Of a stretch of 64,000 nt of DNA, positions 33,746 through 45,896 are shown piece after piece. A model generated the notes under the pieces. The model made no database searches, was not told the DNA's origin, and saw nothing but the letters and a program-made list of their open reading frames with translations. Source of the DNA: Dichetophora obliterata (Eukaryota; Arthropoda; Insecta; Diptera; Sciomyzidae); NCBI GenBank assembly GCA_963920525.1, contig OY986436.1:177975361-178039360 (forward strand), in the 5' to 3' direction. The position numbers were made by a program, and so were the translations under genes. Every line of letters begins with the position of its first letter. The stretch's first letter is position 1.

Positions 33746-36700
33746 GGCTTGATATCAAGCATATTATGGCTAAGCTCAGAATCTCGCCCAAAATGAATTG
33801 GTTTGGGATTGTTTGCAGCCTCCGTGCAATACAAAAATACGCCTACCTTCCATTCATTTGTTTTATTGTTAAGTATGATGGCAAACCTTCAATGTAGTAA
33901 AAAAATATCCGTTATTATGAATTGAGATTATTAACATTTTCATTAAACATTGTTGTATGGTTGTGAGCTTGAATGATGCAATTGCAATTTTTCGCGACAT
34001 ATGCGTAAACACATACTGGCATTTTGCAGTTAATAGTTCAGCACCTGAGTGGTGCTTAAATATGATATCCTTATGGTATCCTTTTTAATATATTGACCTT
34101 AATTTTTTTCAACTTTTATTTGAATTTCAACCCATAATTTTAAATGGCTTTAAAGCCTATTAAGGCTAAGCAAACAAATAAATAATTATTACATACTTTT
34201 ATTTTATTATATTTCTAAAAAAATTATATTTTATCTTGATGCCAAAAAAGTTCATGAAGCAACAGGATTGCAACAACAACAATTTATTTGCAGAACAAAC
34301 CTTCAAGAAGACTTTAATTTTATTAATTTAAGCAAGTTACATATAAACTAATTTACCATGATGATCAAATCGTCTGCACTGTTTCACAAATGTAGTATTT
34401 CTTTTTCGTATATGTTTAGTAAATATTTCGTAAACTTTTTTGTTTTAGTAAAAATGGAAGGCACTGGCTAGAGATAGATGAATGAATAGTTGATGCAAGA
34501 AAAGATATATATATTAAATTTGTTTTTTAATTGCTAAAGTACATAAATACTTAAGTACCTTTTTACTTAAGTGTACAATTAAACTGCAACATTGTCAGTC
34601 TGTCAGGCACGTGACGTTATTTGTCTTCACGTTACGATATGTAAATATAATATTAAAAAAAAAAAACTGTGGACTTTATTTAAAATCTTTTTACGCCGAA
34701 ATTATGTTTATGAGTATTGCTAGTTACTTTCGCAAAAATTTGTAATCGAACACAACGATTTGCAACGTTGGTTGACTGGACCCGTCCGACACGTGACAGT
34801 AGTCTTATTTTTTCTCTTGCATTTAATAAAATTTAAAGAAAGTTTGAACGAACAATGAAGAAACAAAATGCAATCTATTTAATTAGACAAAAGTACTTCA
34901 CTTCTAATGTGTTAATTTAGGATTGGCTGTACTATAAACTCAAAAAAAAGTTGAATTTGTCTGTACGTGACCGTGAAATACTCCTTATATTGAATTATTG
35001 CATGCCATTTTTGTGCCGAAAAAAACAAAACGCTAAAAATTTACAATGACAGCATTAAAAGTATGCACAGATATTAACATATGACAAAATGTCAAAATCT
35101 TGGGTATACTTTAACGTTTGTATGGAAAAAAACTAAAAAAATCTTGTTGCTAGCTATCCAGTGAAATTAAAAAGTAATCAATAAGAATTTTTATACAGGC
35201 ATTTCTTACGTTTGATTAAACTATTAGATCTGAAATATTCAGAGGTTAACAATTTGGCCCTAAGTCTAATTCATTTGTAAACGCTTTTTACTTCCAACTC
35301 CTTCTTCTATGTATGTATTTCAAAATTTTATCCTAACTATCTAAGTTAGCAAGTTTATGTTTTCATCTTCATAATCTTACTTTCTGATGTTTTTTTTTTT
35401 TTTTTTCTTTAACTCATCAGTCACACTCTCGCGCATGCTTAACTTTCACTACATTTTATAGTTTGGTTTGTTGCTTTATTATTCCCATTTATATAGATTA
35501 TATCTACTCATCTCTTAGGACAGCACTTCAAGCGCATCTTTCTGCAGATTATATTATTTTCTGTACATTTTGGCAAGTTTCTTTTTACCCTATTAGTTAT
35601 TTGGTAAGAATTTTTTGTTTATTATAGTATTTTGTTTTTGTTGTTGTTATTATTTAGTTTGTTTCTTTTTTGGTCTTACTCATGATATACTTGTTATTCT
35701 GTGACTTATGTACAGGATTTTGCCACTAATCCGCATTCAACATAATGACAGCAATTTGTATAAACAAGTGACTGGCTTAAGAAAGATGAAGAAGAAGGAG
35801 ACGACACAAGGCATAGTAACAGGGTGATACTGCAGTTAATTTATTTAATAATAAGACATGTTGGAAATAGATATCACCATCACCTTAAAACCATCAACAT
35901 TATAGTAAACATATTTAATGATTAGACCTTGAAAAGTGACTGGCATAAACAAAAATAAAAGAAATTTAGTGATTGCAATACTATATTAAAGAATTTAATG
36001 AAAAAAAGGAAAAATTTAAAATATATTAATCAAATCAGCGGAGCATGAAAATGTGTGGACCCTAAAAACGCACTTCCTTCATTTATTTTTAAAAAAAAAA
36101 AAATTAAATACTGCCTCACGCGCTCTACAAATAATAGTTTTCTCTTTGTCAAATTCCTAAGAGCTACACAAATAATTTCCAGTTGGTAACTCTGCCAACA
36201 GCAAAAAAGAAGCTCCAAAAAAAGGCTAGCCAAGTTGATTGCAACACAAGAGTTGACACAAACGCATGCATTTAAATTGCATTTAAAGTGTTATTTGCAT
36301 AAAGTCACAAGGGCACACATACACATATTCGCACACTGACACACGCATGCAAATATCCATTGTACGCAAGGCACAAAGTTTTTGGCTGAAATGTTGGCTT
36401 TTACAGCGGCTGTCGTCAGAGACAGCCAGCCAAGATGCTGGTGACGACATCAAGACGCGACAATGTGTCGCACTTCGAAGCCGTTTGGCTGCCTTTCTTT
36501 TCACACATCCAACCTCAAAGACAAAGTATCTACACATATTCAGCTTCTTAGCGTTGCATAAGCAGCAACTTCCACAACATGCTCAATTCAAGGACTCAGC
36601 GCGCTCTGAACACATCATCAAATAGCTTTTGTCAACGACAGCAGGATCTGTGCTAGATACTGTTACATATTACACACATAGTACATGCGTGTAAGTGTGT

Positions 36701-37915
36701 GAGTGTGAGTACGTGCTTGTTCCACATAAATGAGCTCCTTATGCTGAGCTTAGCCTTCTTCTGCTACTCCTTCACGTTGCTCCATCACGACTTACGTTAT
36801 GTCAGTAGCTTTAATAATTTCAGCTCTTGCACAATATCTCGTAAAACCATGCAAGAACTAAACATTATTTGTATGTTTCAAGCAAAAGGAAACCATTAAG
36901 CGGCGTTTATTTGGCATACATCCTTAATTTCTTAATTCCGGGCTCTATTTAAGCATTTATCATAAGCTTTTATTACGCGGCAAATATTTATGTAACCACA
37001 TAAAATGTCATTCATTCCGTTTTATTTCAAATATTATCTAGCATCCTGCAGCTAGGCTGCTCGAATTTTTATAGTTGCCAAAATATAAAATTTACTGATT
37101 TAAAACTGTTGGCAAAATGTGTCACATTTGTTTTTAATTCTTCTTCGTTCTTACAGTACACCTTGCTTTAGTGAAAAGATAAAATATTACGTGTAGCAAG
37201 AACAACATTGTAAGGATTAACAACAACGTTGCTGTTACTAGCCTCTGTACTTCACTGAACAGTTTCATGCTTGTCCTTTATTAGTTCTATCAGTATGCTA
37301 TTTTTCCTTTCCTTATCATCCGTTGTTATGTTTTGCCATGTCTTGTCGCTCACAGCTCTACATTTTTTTGAATTTTTTCAACAAAAGCAAAACAAAATGT
37401 GTAATAAAACGTTTATTTCTGCTACGTTTGCTATGGCAACATGTTGCCGCCAGTAAAGCAACATTCATGAAACTGCTTGAACTCCTTGAAATGCCACATA
37501 GAAGAAATTTTTCGAATATTATACATTTAAAATTAATTTCTTCTCTTTTTTTTTAATACACAGGTAATGATTGCTTTTTACAACTCTTTCATATTAACGT
37601 TACTTTAAATCCTGACGTGTAATTTCTGCTTATTTACGCTTATTTAAATTCTAATTTTTAATTTTAATTTTCTCAGAAATTTGTTCAACTTTGTACAAAT
37701 TGTTCTTCACAGAGTTTTTGGTGATGAGTACTTCTACACATTCTACTCTTTACGTTTATAAATTTTAATTTGAAATTTTATCAATATTTCTTTTTTAAAA
37801 AAATCATTGCTTTTTAACAAATTGTAAAACTAATTTTTAAATTGAAATGATTATTCAAACAATAAGTACTTAAATAACAAATTATATTGTTTTCATTATT
37901 GACGAGACATAATTG
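33746..37915. other. Long non-coding stretch without recognised elements
   Basis: No coding region with a motif on either strand. A compositionally richer, non-repetitive piece at about 36300-36900 contains CAGCGGCTGTCGTCAGAGAC. Homopolymer T near 35390-35406 and a CA/TG-rich stretch near 36310-36340 and 36690-36715 are the only simple repeats of note. It is plausible host intergenic or intronic DNA. Confidence 0.5.
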
Positions 37916-38135
37916 ATGGCCCCGAAAAGAAAAATTACTACACACTTTTTAACAAGATCAGCTAATGCTAGTGGAGATGGACCAACGATTCCCAACGCTC
38001 CACAAAATAACAATACTCAGCAGCAAGTAATCCAACAACCACAGCAGCTTCAACCGCAACATGAACAGCATTCAATTAACTCATGGATGGAAATTGCAGC
38101 ATCAGCAATCCATGAACTATCACCTTTCTTGGCTA
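37916..38135 (+). pseudogene. LTR-retrotransposon gag, N-terminal piece
   Basis: ATG at 37916 opens MAPKRKITTHFLTRSANASG followed by a Q-rich stretch and ends HELSPF where a non-LTR retrotransposon has entered. The same frame resumes at 40299 with WANTPKLWFVQIE, which is characteristic of Ty3/gypsy Gag ('LWF.Q.E..F...G'). The left LTR and a primer binding site are not recognisable upstream. The ORF's apparent end after 38135 is read into the inserted element. Confidence 0.7.
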
Positions 38136-40298
38136 TTTGTTAGTTAGTTTATAGTGGGCCCATGTGCACCGCGACCCATAGGATCTATTGTGCATGCCCT
38201 TAATGAACACTCCAGATTTAGACTTTTTATATAAAATAGCACTGTCTCTGGCTTGGTGTTACAAATTGTTGACGGGGGCACTTCTTCCCCTCCAAAATGG
38301 AGGCGTCTTAGGATGTGGATTGCCGGACATTCACACAGAATGTGTTCGGGGGTTTCTTCTTCCTCCTCGCATAGTCTGCAGACGTTTGATTCAGAAAGAC
38401 CCATCGTTTTAAGATGGTATTTGAGTGAGCAGAGACCTGTGAAGAAACTTGAGACTTCTAAGCTATGGTAAGCTTGAGTAAATCTATGGATTTTGCTTGA
38501 CTTGGAGTTAAAATTTCTAAGAATGCCTTTGTCCATTAGTGTTGTTCCAGTGGCACTGAAATAGCTTATCTTCCCATATTCTAATTTTTTTAGAATGTAG
38601 CCTTTTGCTAAGCTATAGAATGGTTCAGGTCCTATAAGAGTTCGAGATGCTCCTCTTTTGGCAAGGCAGTCAGCATTTTCATTGCCCTCGAATCTTTCGT
38701 GACCTGGAACCCACCATAATTCTATTTTGTTGCTTTGTCCCAGCGTATTTAATAGCTCTACGCAGTTGGAGACTAGTCTTGATTCAAGTTCGTAGGCCTA
38801 AAGGGCTTTTAAAGCCGCATGACTATCTGAAAATATGTAGATGTGAGCCCCCTTTGATTTCCTGCGGAGACATTCTCTGACACAAACTTCAATGGCATAT
38901 ACCTCCGCCTGGAATTTTGTCGGCGTGTATCTCATTGGACGAGCTTTTTGGAACTTGGGACCATATATCCCCGCTCCTATTACTCTATTTTCGAGTTTTT
39001 ACCCATCAGTGTACCATATCTGTGAGCCAGGATCAACTGCGAAGCTATCATTCCTCCATAGTTGCCTATTGGGTATAACGACCTTGTAGCGTTTTGTGAA
39101 GTTTACCTTCGGCAGCATCCTGTCAGGGGTTTTTAAGAAGGGGTCATTTTCGAAGGTTTTAAGTATCTTCATGTTGCCTGCCTGTAGTTGAATCTTAGTG
39201 GGTGTTCCAACGGAGAAACTTATCAAAAATCACTCCTAAGTACTTGACCTCATTTGAAAAGTCAATAACTTTTCCATCAGGGTTGGTCTTACCAGATTTA
39301 GGCTCTTTTTCCTGGAGAAGGGTGCCAGAATTGTTTTGTCAGGATTTATGCTTAACCCTTTTTCCTTACACCACTTTGAAGTTTTACGGAAGGCACTCTA
39401 CATTTTGTCCGATATCGTCGATACATGACTGCCCAGACTTGAAATAACCAGATCATCCGCATATCCTCTGGTATCAAAACACTGGTTGTTGAGACTTGCG
39501 ATAAGTTCGTCCACGACTAGCGTCCACAGAAGAGGTGAAAGTATCCCTACTTGAGGGCATCCTTTAGTGGCAGTAATCGTGTTACGAATTCCACCAAGCT
39601 CAAAAGTTATGATTCTGCTTTTCAACATGATTAGAATCCAGTGTATGATTAAAGATGGTATATTTTTAATCTGCGTTGCTGCTTTGATCGCATTGTATGA
39701 CGTGTTGTCAAAAGCCCCTTGAATGTCAATGAAGGCACATAGCGCTGTTTGTTTTGCTTCAAAAGTCTTTTTGATCGTGCCGGTAAGGCTGTGTATGGCG
39801 GTGATAGTGAATTTGCCGGCTTGGTAGGCAAATTGAAACTTGTTTAGAGGGATGCTCTTCAAGCTAGTCTCCCTTATGTTTAGTTCCAATATTTTCTCCA
39901 TTGTCTTTAAAAAGAAGGAACTTAGGCTATTCAGTCTATACGATGTAGGCAATTGTTCGGGCTTTTTACCCAGCTTTGGTGTAAAAACGACCTTAACCTT
40001 TGTCCATTCGCGAGGAATGTGGCCTACCAAAAGGCTGGATTTAAGAATCCGAGTGAGTGGAGGGACAATGAAATCAATGCCTTTCTGTAGTAGATTTGTA
40101 TGGGCTGGATTTATGGCCCAACGTATACTATCGGACGAAAAAGTTTACCTGGAAGTTCTTCTTGACCACCTATCACTGAATAGTAAGCCCCAGTGTCCGA
40201 TGGGGTGTCTTCTTCAAATACACATCCCGGGAAATGCGTCTGCAGTAAAAAATGATTAGTTTCATCCGAGTTAACAGTGTAGCTTCCATGAGGTTTTT
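38136..40298 (-). mobile_element. 5'-truncated non-LTR retrotransposon A
   Basis: Inserted in the gag with flanking copies TTCTTGGCTA (38126-38135) and TTCTGGGCTA (40299-40308), a target duplication with one difference. The minus-strand 3' end is TAAACTAACTAAC-like and lies next to 38136. The 5' part with the endonuclease and ORF1 is missing, typical of incomplete reverse transcription. Confidence 0.85.
38144..40290 (-). pseudogene. Reverse transcriptase / RNase H / C-terminal zinc region
   Basis: Read on the minus strand: a pre-RT segment (THFPGCVFEEDTPS), the RT domain at 40030-39398 with IPREWTKVKVVFTPKLGKK, FIDIQGAFDN, KGCPQVGILSPLLW and the catalytic GYADDLVI, then RNase H text at about 38960-38600 (AHIYIFSDSHAAL, ELWWVPGHERFEGNENADCL), then a C-terminal CRLCEEEEETPEHILCECPA zinc-binding block ending at 38144. 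An RNase H after RT points to a LOA/I/R1-type clade. Frames change between RT and RNase H and stops occur, so it is inactive. Confidence 0.82.
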
Positions 40299-40824
40299 TT
40301 CTGGGCTAACACTCCGAAGTTATGGTTTGTCCAGATTGAATCAGTTTTTTCGCTCGCTGGAATCACTAGTGGCGAAACCTAATTTCAATTTGTAGTGGCA
40401 CATATGGATCAACAAATAAGTGAGTACGTTAGTCACATTATTTTTAATCCTCCACGTGATCGCAGCCAATATACTGCAATAAAAGAGGCACTGTTAGGTA
40501 CATTTGGAGAGTCGGATGAGTAACGCATTCGTAAACTTGCCCGACCAAATTCATACAATTCTTGCAGTGTCAGACTCACCTCTTTAAATCATTGCAGAAC
40601 AAGCCGAATCATTTCATTCAGAACTTCTTACGAAATCATTTCCCCAATACCTACATCCTCATTGTCAAATGCCGAAGTTACTATGAGACAACTTTCCGAT
40701 CAAATAAAAACATTGGAAAAAATTCAAGAACTCAACTTCAGCAGAAAAAGAAGCGAATCTCGAGATTCATCAAATTCTCGTTCTAGATCACGTAGATCTA
40801 AGTCTCGTAATCAAGACTGGTGTT
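40299..40824 (+). pseudogene. LTR-retrotransposon gag, central piece
   Basis: Resumes gag: WANTPKLWFVQIESVFSLAG, one in-frame TAA, FQFVVAHMDQQISEY, NPPRDRSQYTAIKEALLG, and later a basic, serine/arginine-rich tail (SRSRRSKSRNQDW). The pattern matches Ty3/gypsy Gag capsid sequence. The frame shifts near 40520-40620. It ends at the second non-LTR insertion, directly in the zinc motif. Confidence 0.78.
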
Positions 40825-41440
40825 AGGTTTGGTTAGGTTAAACCGGATTCCTTCGTGAAGGCTCACATAGACCAATTCAGGTCCTTAGTGGTACTGGTAG
40901 CGAACAAAAGGAACCTTTGTGTTTATTTAAAAGTCTTTAAAGATTTGCGTTGAATTATCAAACCTTAGGAGGGATTGCAGAGACACCCTGGCTACATCTT
41001 TAAGCGACGGGAATGTCGATGAGCCTTGGTATTTTAGTTTCGATCTAAGTAGGGCGGGGCATGAGCATAGTAGGTGCTCCAGGGTCTCCACTGTGCCCGG
41101 TTCCTTGCACTTCCTGCAGTTGTCATCCGTGGTGATGCCAAGCTTCCTCGCGTGGGCTGCCGACATGCAGTGACCAGTGAGCATGCCTACTAGTGTCCTG
41201 CAATCTTTGCGCGGGCGTGCCAAGATGAACAGAGTTCGTTTTTCGCATTGTGCATTGCACATGATTTTCGAGATTTTGCACGACGTCGTATCTCTTCTCT
41301 TCGAAGCGCATAGTGCATCTCTGCCAGCCAAGACACTTTTGGACTTGATGCTAGCGCATGGATTTGATTGCCGCTTGACTGCCAATGAAAATGTTGATGT
41401 AAGAGTGTTGTGTGTCCATGCTGAGGGCTATCTCAGCAAC
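40825..41440 (-). mobile_element. 5'-truncated non-LTR retrotransposon B
   Basis: Bounded by CTGGTGTT at 40817-40824 and 41441-41448 (target duplication). The minus-strand product (41385-40927, 152 codons) ends with NCRKCKEPGTVETLEHLLCSCPALLRSKL (quoted in part), the Cys-rich C-terminus common in Jockey/R1/I-like polyproteins. Upstream, QAAIKSM looks like an RNase H remnant. The 3' tail carries GTTAGGTTTGGTTAGGTT-type repeats. Confidence 0.82.
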
Positions 41441-42027
41441 CTGGTGTTGGTATCATAACCGTTTTGCAGATGAAGCAACAAAATGCATATCACCCTGCTC
41501 TTATCCAAAAAATAATTGGAGTTTAAATAATTTGTCTTTTTAATTGATACTAGTGCCTCAATATCTGTCATACCAACAAATTTAAATAAAAACTAAATAA
41601 AAATTACGAACCTTGTTTTTTTTTTATATGCAGCCAACGGTAGTATTATAAACACTTTTGGCACACAGATTATTGAGCTTGACCTTGGTCTCAGACGCAA
41701 TTTCTTATGAAAATTTATTTTGGCAGATGTTAAGAAGCCAATAATTGAATCAGATTTTTTGAAACGACTTAAAGAATTTAACATTGGTTGATGGAGAAAC
41801 ACTTCCCAAAGTACGAGCTAAATTCAGGAATCAAATGAATACCACAAATTACTCCAGAATTTCCTGATCTTTCTTCTGTTAATCGTATAAATGATACAAT
41901 AGCAAATCCAAAAGTATATCTTCATTTTGGGACCACCGGCTCAGCGGTGGAGTCCCATAATATTGGGACTCCAAACGGCAATGTGGAACGTTTTCCCTTA
42001 AACCAATCCAAAAGAGATATATATATA
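41441..42027 (+). pseudogene. LTR-retrotransposon gag zinc motif and protease relic
   Basis: Joining across insertion B gives CWYHNRFADEATKCISPC, i.e. CX2HX9CX3C, the CHCC Gag motif known from the CsRn1 clade of Ty3/gypsy elements. It is followed by FLIDTSASISVIPTN, in which the protease DTGA active site reads DTSA, and by LYAANGSIINTFGTQIIELD. Frameshifts and stops follow. The element is cut off at 42028 by the long-TIR transposon, so RT, integrase and the right LTR are absent. Confidence 0.75.
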
Positions 42028-45000
42028 TTAGGGCGGGTCGATTTGTAGGGAGTGAAAAAATTCACCAATTTCCCTATGATTTCCGTATTCTACGGGTTAT
42101 TCCATGAAAATTTGCCGAAGGAACCATACCTCTATCGTTAAAATTGAGTCCCCTACTTTTTGTTGGTAAAAAGTTCAAAAGTTACGGGCATTTTTGTCCA
42201 AATTTTGGACCATTTTTCCATTTTTTCATGATTTTGTCCAAGAATATTACTTTCATGGCCATTTTTTTGGCTCAATCCATTATTTAATTCAATTTACAAT
42301 TCAAAACGAAGAGTTTAAGCCCAAATTTATCGAATTCGGTTGATTAATTCATGCGATATTGCTAAAACAAAATAACACATAAAACCAACTTTTTGATTTT
42401 TTGTGCCTTTTTATTTTTTTTTTTTCTACAAAAATTCAAATTAAGAGATAATAAAGTATCTATCAACCTATTATCAAAAAAAAATGTTCAATTTGAGTGT
42501 AGTAAAAGACAAAATGTGAAAAAAAAACATTATTTTTTCTGAAAGTCTTGTTTGCTTTCAAGTCTTGGTGTTTTCGTACGGCTCTCTAATGTCGTCGCCA
42601 TAGCGCCTTCTACATTCTTTCCTGCAACTCGTTAAGTAGTGACAGCCAGCAATTGGACATGTCTTTCCGTTCCTTGAATGTGTAAAGGAATTTGTGGATC
42701 ATCGAACGGTGGCACTTCGTAATTTAAATATCCCTCCAAATGTTCATACGAATAACTTTGCGTAAACGGTGGTTCGAATAAAATGGTATCGTCATTTAAA
42801 TCAATGATATTTGTATATTCCGTACAATTAAAGTTTATAAGAGATTTTTTATAAACTCTTAGTTCCGTTGGGTCGACAATATCTCTTCGGTAATGTAAAA
42901 TCTTCTTTGAAGCAATGTTTCGTTTTTCCATTCTATCATCAAACAACATAGATAGTAAGATATTTTCTGAGTGTGTAAAATATGGATTATCTTGAATTAC
43001 TGTATTTACAACTCCAAGTAAATTCGGTGGTAAAAATCGTGTCTAAGTAATAAATTTAAAAAGTAATGTACTACCGTATGCGGCAGAGCTATAAATCTTA
43101 ACATTGAAATACATTGGCGTGTATACTTTTATTATATAGTTAGCCAGAATTTTTAAATTTTCAGTTCGATTATTAGTTGTCACATACAACCGTAATAATC
43201 TATTGGCTTTGGTCAACCGACGAGAATGTGCAATTGGCCCTGGTTTTATGTGAGAGAAATCCGCAGGAACCACACCATTAGAAATTGCATTGGCCATTAA
43301 CATCAAGTACCTCGAATCGGTAGATAATTCTTCTGGATTTAAATCACCAGGAGGCATATTTTCCAAAGCGATTTCCTCAAAATCGGCTACCACCTGAAGA
43401 GAAAACATAAAAGCTAAAAAATAGAATGAAAAATGGTAAAGAATCAGCTATAAAAATTACATACCGGAAGATTTTCACAATCAGCAATTTTTGAGCTCAA
43501 CTTTCCGGTAGTTGATCGTGGTCCAGTGGTGGTTGATTTGTCTAAAGTGTCAAACAAATGTCTAAACGGAAGCTCGTTAAAGTGCAGAAGACACACAAAC
43601 CAGTGCAGTGGTCTCTTTAACAGTTTTTCGAATAGTCGCAAAATTCCACCGTGTACGCCAGTATTTGTTGGTTCACCATCAGCGCATATGGCAATTAATG
43701 AATCGAGAGACAATTGTTTTTCTTGGAAGAATTCGATCAATTTGTTGACTTTGCTTGCCGCAGTTTCACTTTCTAGTTTTGTGTAGCATATCAATTGAGA
43801 TTTTGGTTCCCTCAAAACAACTAGATGAGGTTCTTTAACCATCCTTGGATGCAACTTCTCATCAATTTTTTCTACAGTTAGAGCTAGAACATTTTTCCTG
43901 CCGTCGAATGAAAATGATATCAAATTCGAGCCATCATACCGCTTACGAAGTGCGTCTTGTCTCCATTTTTCTCTTTCTCTACGAAGTTTACTTTAATCCA
44001 TGATGACAAGATTGTCATGAGTATCTTTTACGCTCAGGTCTTCCATCAGAGCTGTTGCCAATGCTGATCCCATTCTGTCATGCACACCAAATCTGTCACA
44101 CATCATTGCATAGTTTTTAGTATTGTATCTGGGAGTGTATGTTTGTGGTGGTAGAACTAAATCTGAACCTCCTCTAACATCAACTTCCATTTCGTCATAA
44201 TGTGGTTCGTATGTAGGATCGTTGCTCACTGGTATTGTTGGTATAGTCGTTGGTATCGTCTCTTCACTTCCACTATCGTGTTCCGGTATCGTTTGTATTC
44301 TGTCATTATATTGATCGCGCATGAAATCTTTTAAGTTTTCTGGGATAGATCCACATGAGCAGTCGTTTTCTTTCAAGTTGCATTTACATTTTCCAATGTT
44401 GAATAATTGGTTTGTTGATTCTACGAAATTTTTGAATTCTGTTGCGCGTTTTACTCGTTGTTTATCTGCATTACTATATGCGTCAAGCAAATTATTCAAT
44501 TTTCTAATGATGCTACCTTTGAGTATAAGTTCAATATTAAGTTGATTCCAAATTTCTAACAATCTGTCTGCCACTTGGGGAGTAAATGTTTTATAGGAAA
44601 ACATTTTGCTTTGGGCTTTTGAACGTTCGGCCAAGAAAAGATAGTACTTCAATATATCTCGTTTAGTTGACAGATTAATATCAGGTAATTCACAGGCCAC
44701 GCCAAAAGAAAAAACATCATGAGAGACTAAATGTTGCAAACTACTGCGTTGGGTATCTGTTGGATTTTGCGATGAACCAGGCTCTGAATCCATTTCTTAA
44801 ACCGTCACTAAAAGAATTAAATATGTTTTTCATAGAATAATAATATAACTATTAACTATAATAGTTAGCAATGTTTTTACACTTACCTTTAAATCTTTTC
44901 TAAATTTCAAAATAGTTTGTTTATTTGTTAGTTATTTCAAGTAAGACTTCACTGAAATGACGCTCAAACAAAACCAGCATACACTGGAATATTATAAACA

Positions 45001-45569
45001 AACAAAAATAAAGAAGTCTATAAAGAAACTAAAAACAAAAAGAAATAAACAAACATAACACAGTGTGTGCACCCTGTGAAAAAATATGCAAATAATATAA
45101 AGCGCAAATCAGTCCAGTCGTAACGTAAGGTTCGTAAGCTTCGTAATTAAAAAAATTTAGCCAAAAAAAATGGCCATGAAAGTAATATTCTTGGACAAAA
45201 TCATGAAAAAAATGGAAAAGTGCTCCAAAATTTGGACAAAAATGCCCGTAACTTTTGAACCGTTGGACCAATGTTGGAGATTTTTTTTTTGTAAATTGGT
45301 CAAAATGAGCTCACCTTTCCAACGCGCCTACTGACCCGATCGATAGTTTAGATAGATTAAACCCGATCGATAGTTTTTGAGTTATGGATGTAAACGTGCA
45401 GGTAATATTTCATACGAACGTCAATTTGGGAAAAAATCTACCAACAAAAAGTAGGGGACTCGATTTTAACGATAGAGGTATGGTTTCTTTGGCAAATTTT
45501 CATGGAATAACCCATAGAATACGGAAATCATAGGGGAAATTGTCGAAAAATAAATCGACCCGCCCTAAT
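42028..45569 (-). mobile_element. Long-TIR DNA transposon (TTAGGGCGGGTC family)
   Basis: Starts TTAGGGCGGGTCGATTTGTA in a TA repeat and ends with the complement followed by TATATATA. Terminal homology extends over more than 200 bp on each side: ATTTCCGTATTCTA, GGTTATTCCATGAAAATTTG, CATACCTCTATCGTTAAAAT, then AAAAGTTACGGGCATTTTTG and AGAATATTACTTTCATGGCC. The right arm has about 190 bp (about 45250-45440) that the left arm lacks. Target preference seems to be TA-rich DNA; the exact duplication cannot be read in the TA repeat. It encodes one protein, listed next. Confidence 0.85.
42530..44793 (-). pseudogene. DDE-like transposase of an unnamed family, three nonsense codons
   Basis: ATG at 44791-44793 opens MDSEPGSSQNPTDTQRSSLQ. 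Exon 1 runs to 43465, an intron of 71 bases (GTATGT...CTCTTCAG, 43394-43464) follows, and exon 2 ends at 42530, 730 codons in all with no frameshift. In-frame stops are TAA 43993-43995, TAG 43043-43045 and TAA 42632-42634. Features: helical N-terminal half with a small Cys cluster (CKCNLKENDCSCG), acidic linker, then ISFSFDGRKN (first candidate catalytic D), ICADGEPTNTGVHGG (second), LHWFVCLLHFNELPFRHLF, CENLP|VVADFEEI across the splice, SRYLMLMANAI, and PGPIAHSRRLTKANRLLRLY. I recall similar uncharacterised proteins repeated in arthropod and Hydra genomes, but cannot name the superfamily. Function as the mobilising enzyme is inferred from the terminal repeats around it. Confidence 0.75.
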
Positions 45570-45586
45570 ATATATATATATATATA

Positions 45587-45896
45587 TTAGGGCGGGTCAA
45601 ATTCTGGCTCAGCGAAATTCGTAAAATACATGTAATTTCAAGACTTTTTCTCCACTACAGCATATACAAATTCTGAAAAAAAGCTGTGCGGACTTTCGTA
45701 AACAGATTCATACACATACATTCATACATTCATATTTTATAATTGAGAACAAAATCTATTTACGAAAGTCCGCACAGCTTTTTTTCAGAATTTGTATATG
45801 CTGTAGTGGAGAAAAAGTCTTGAAATTACATGTATTTTACGAATTTCGCTGAGCCACCCTTCAAAAAATTCGTCCGTACAAATTGACCCGCCCTAA
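45587..45896. mobile_element. 310-bp MITE of the TTAGGGCGGGTC family, perfect 97-bp arms
   Basis: Begins TTAGGGCGGGTCAAATTCTG and ends AATTGACCCGCCCTAA, again between TA repeats, 17 bases from the large element. Internal arms 45606-45702 and 45759-45855 are exactly complementary over 97 bases with a 56-base spacer. The shared terminal dodecamer suggests mobilisation by the enzyme of the neighbouring element. Non-coding. Confidence 0.92.
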
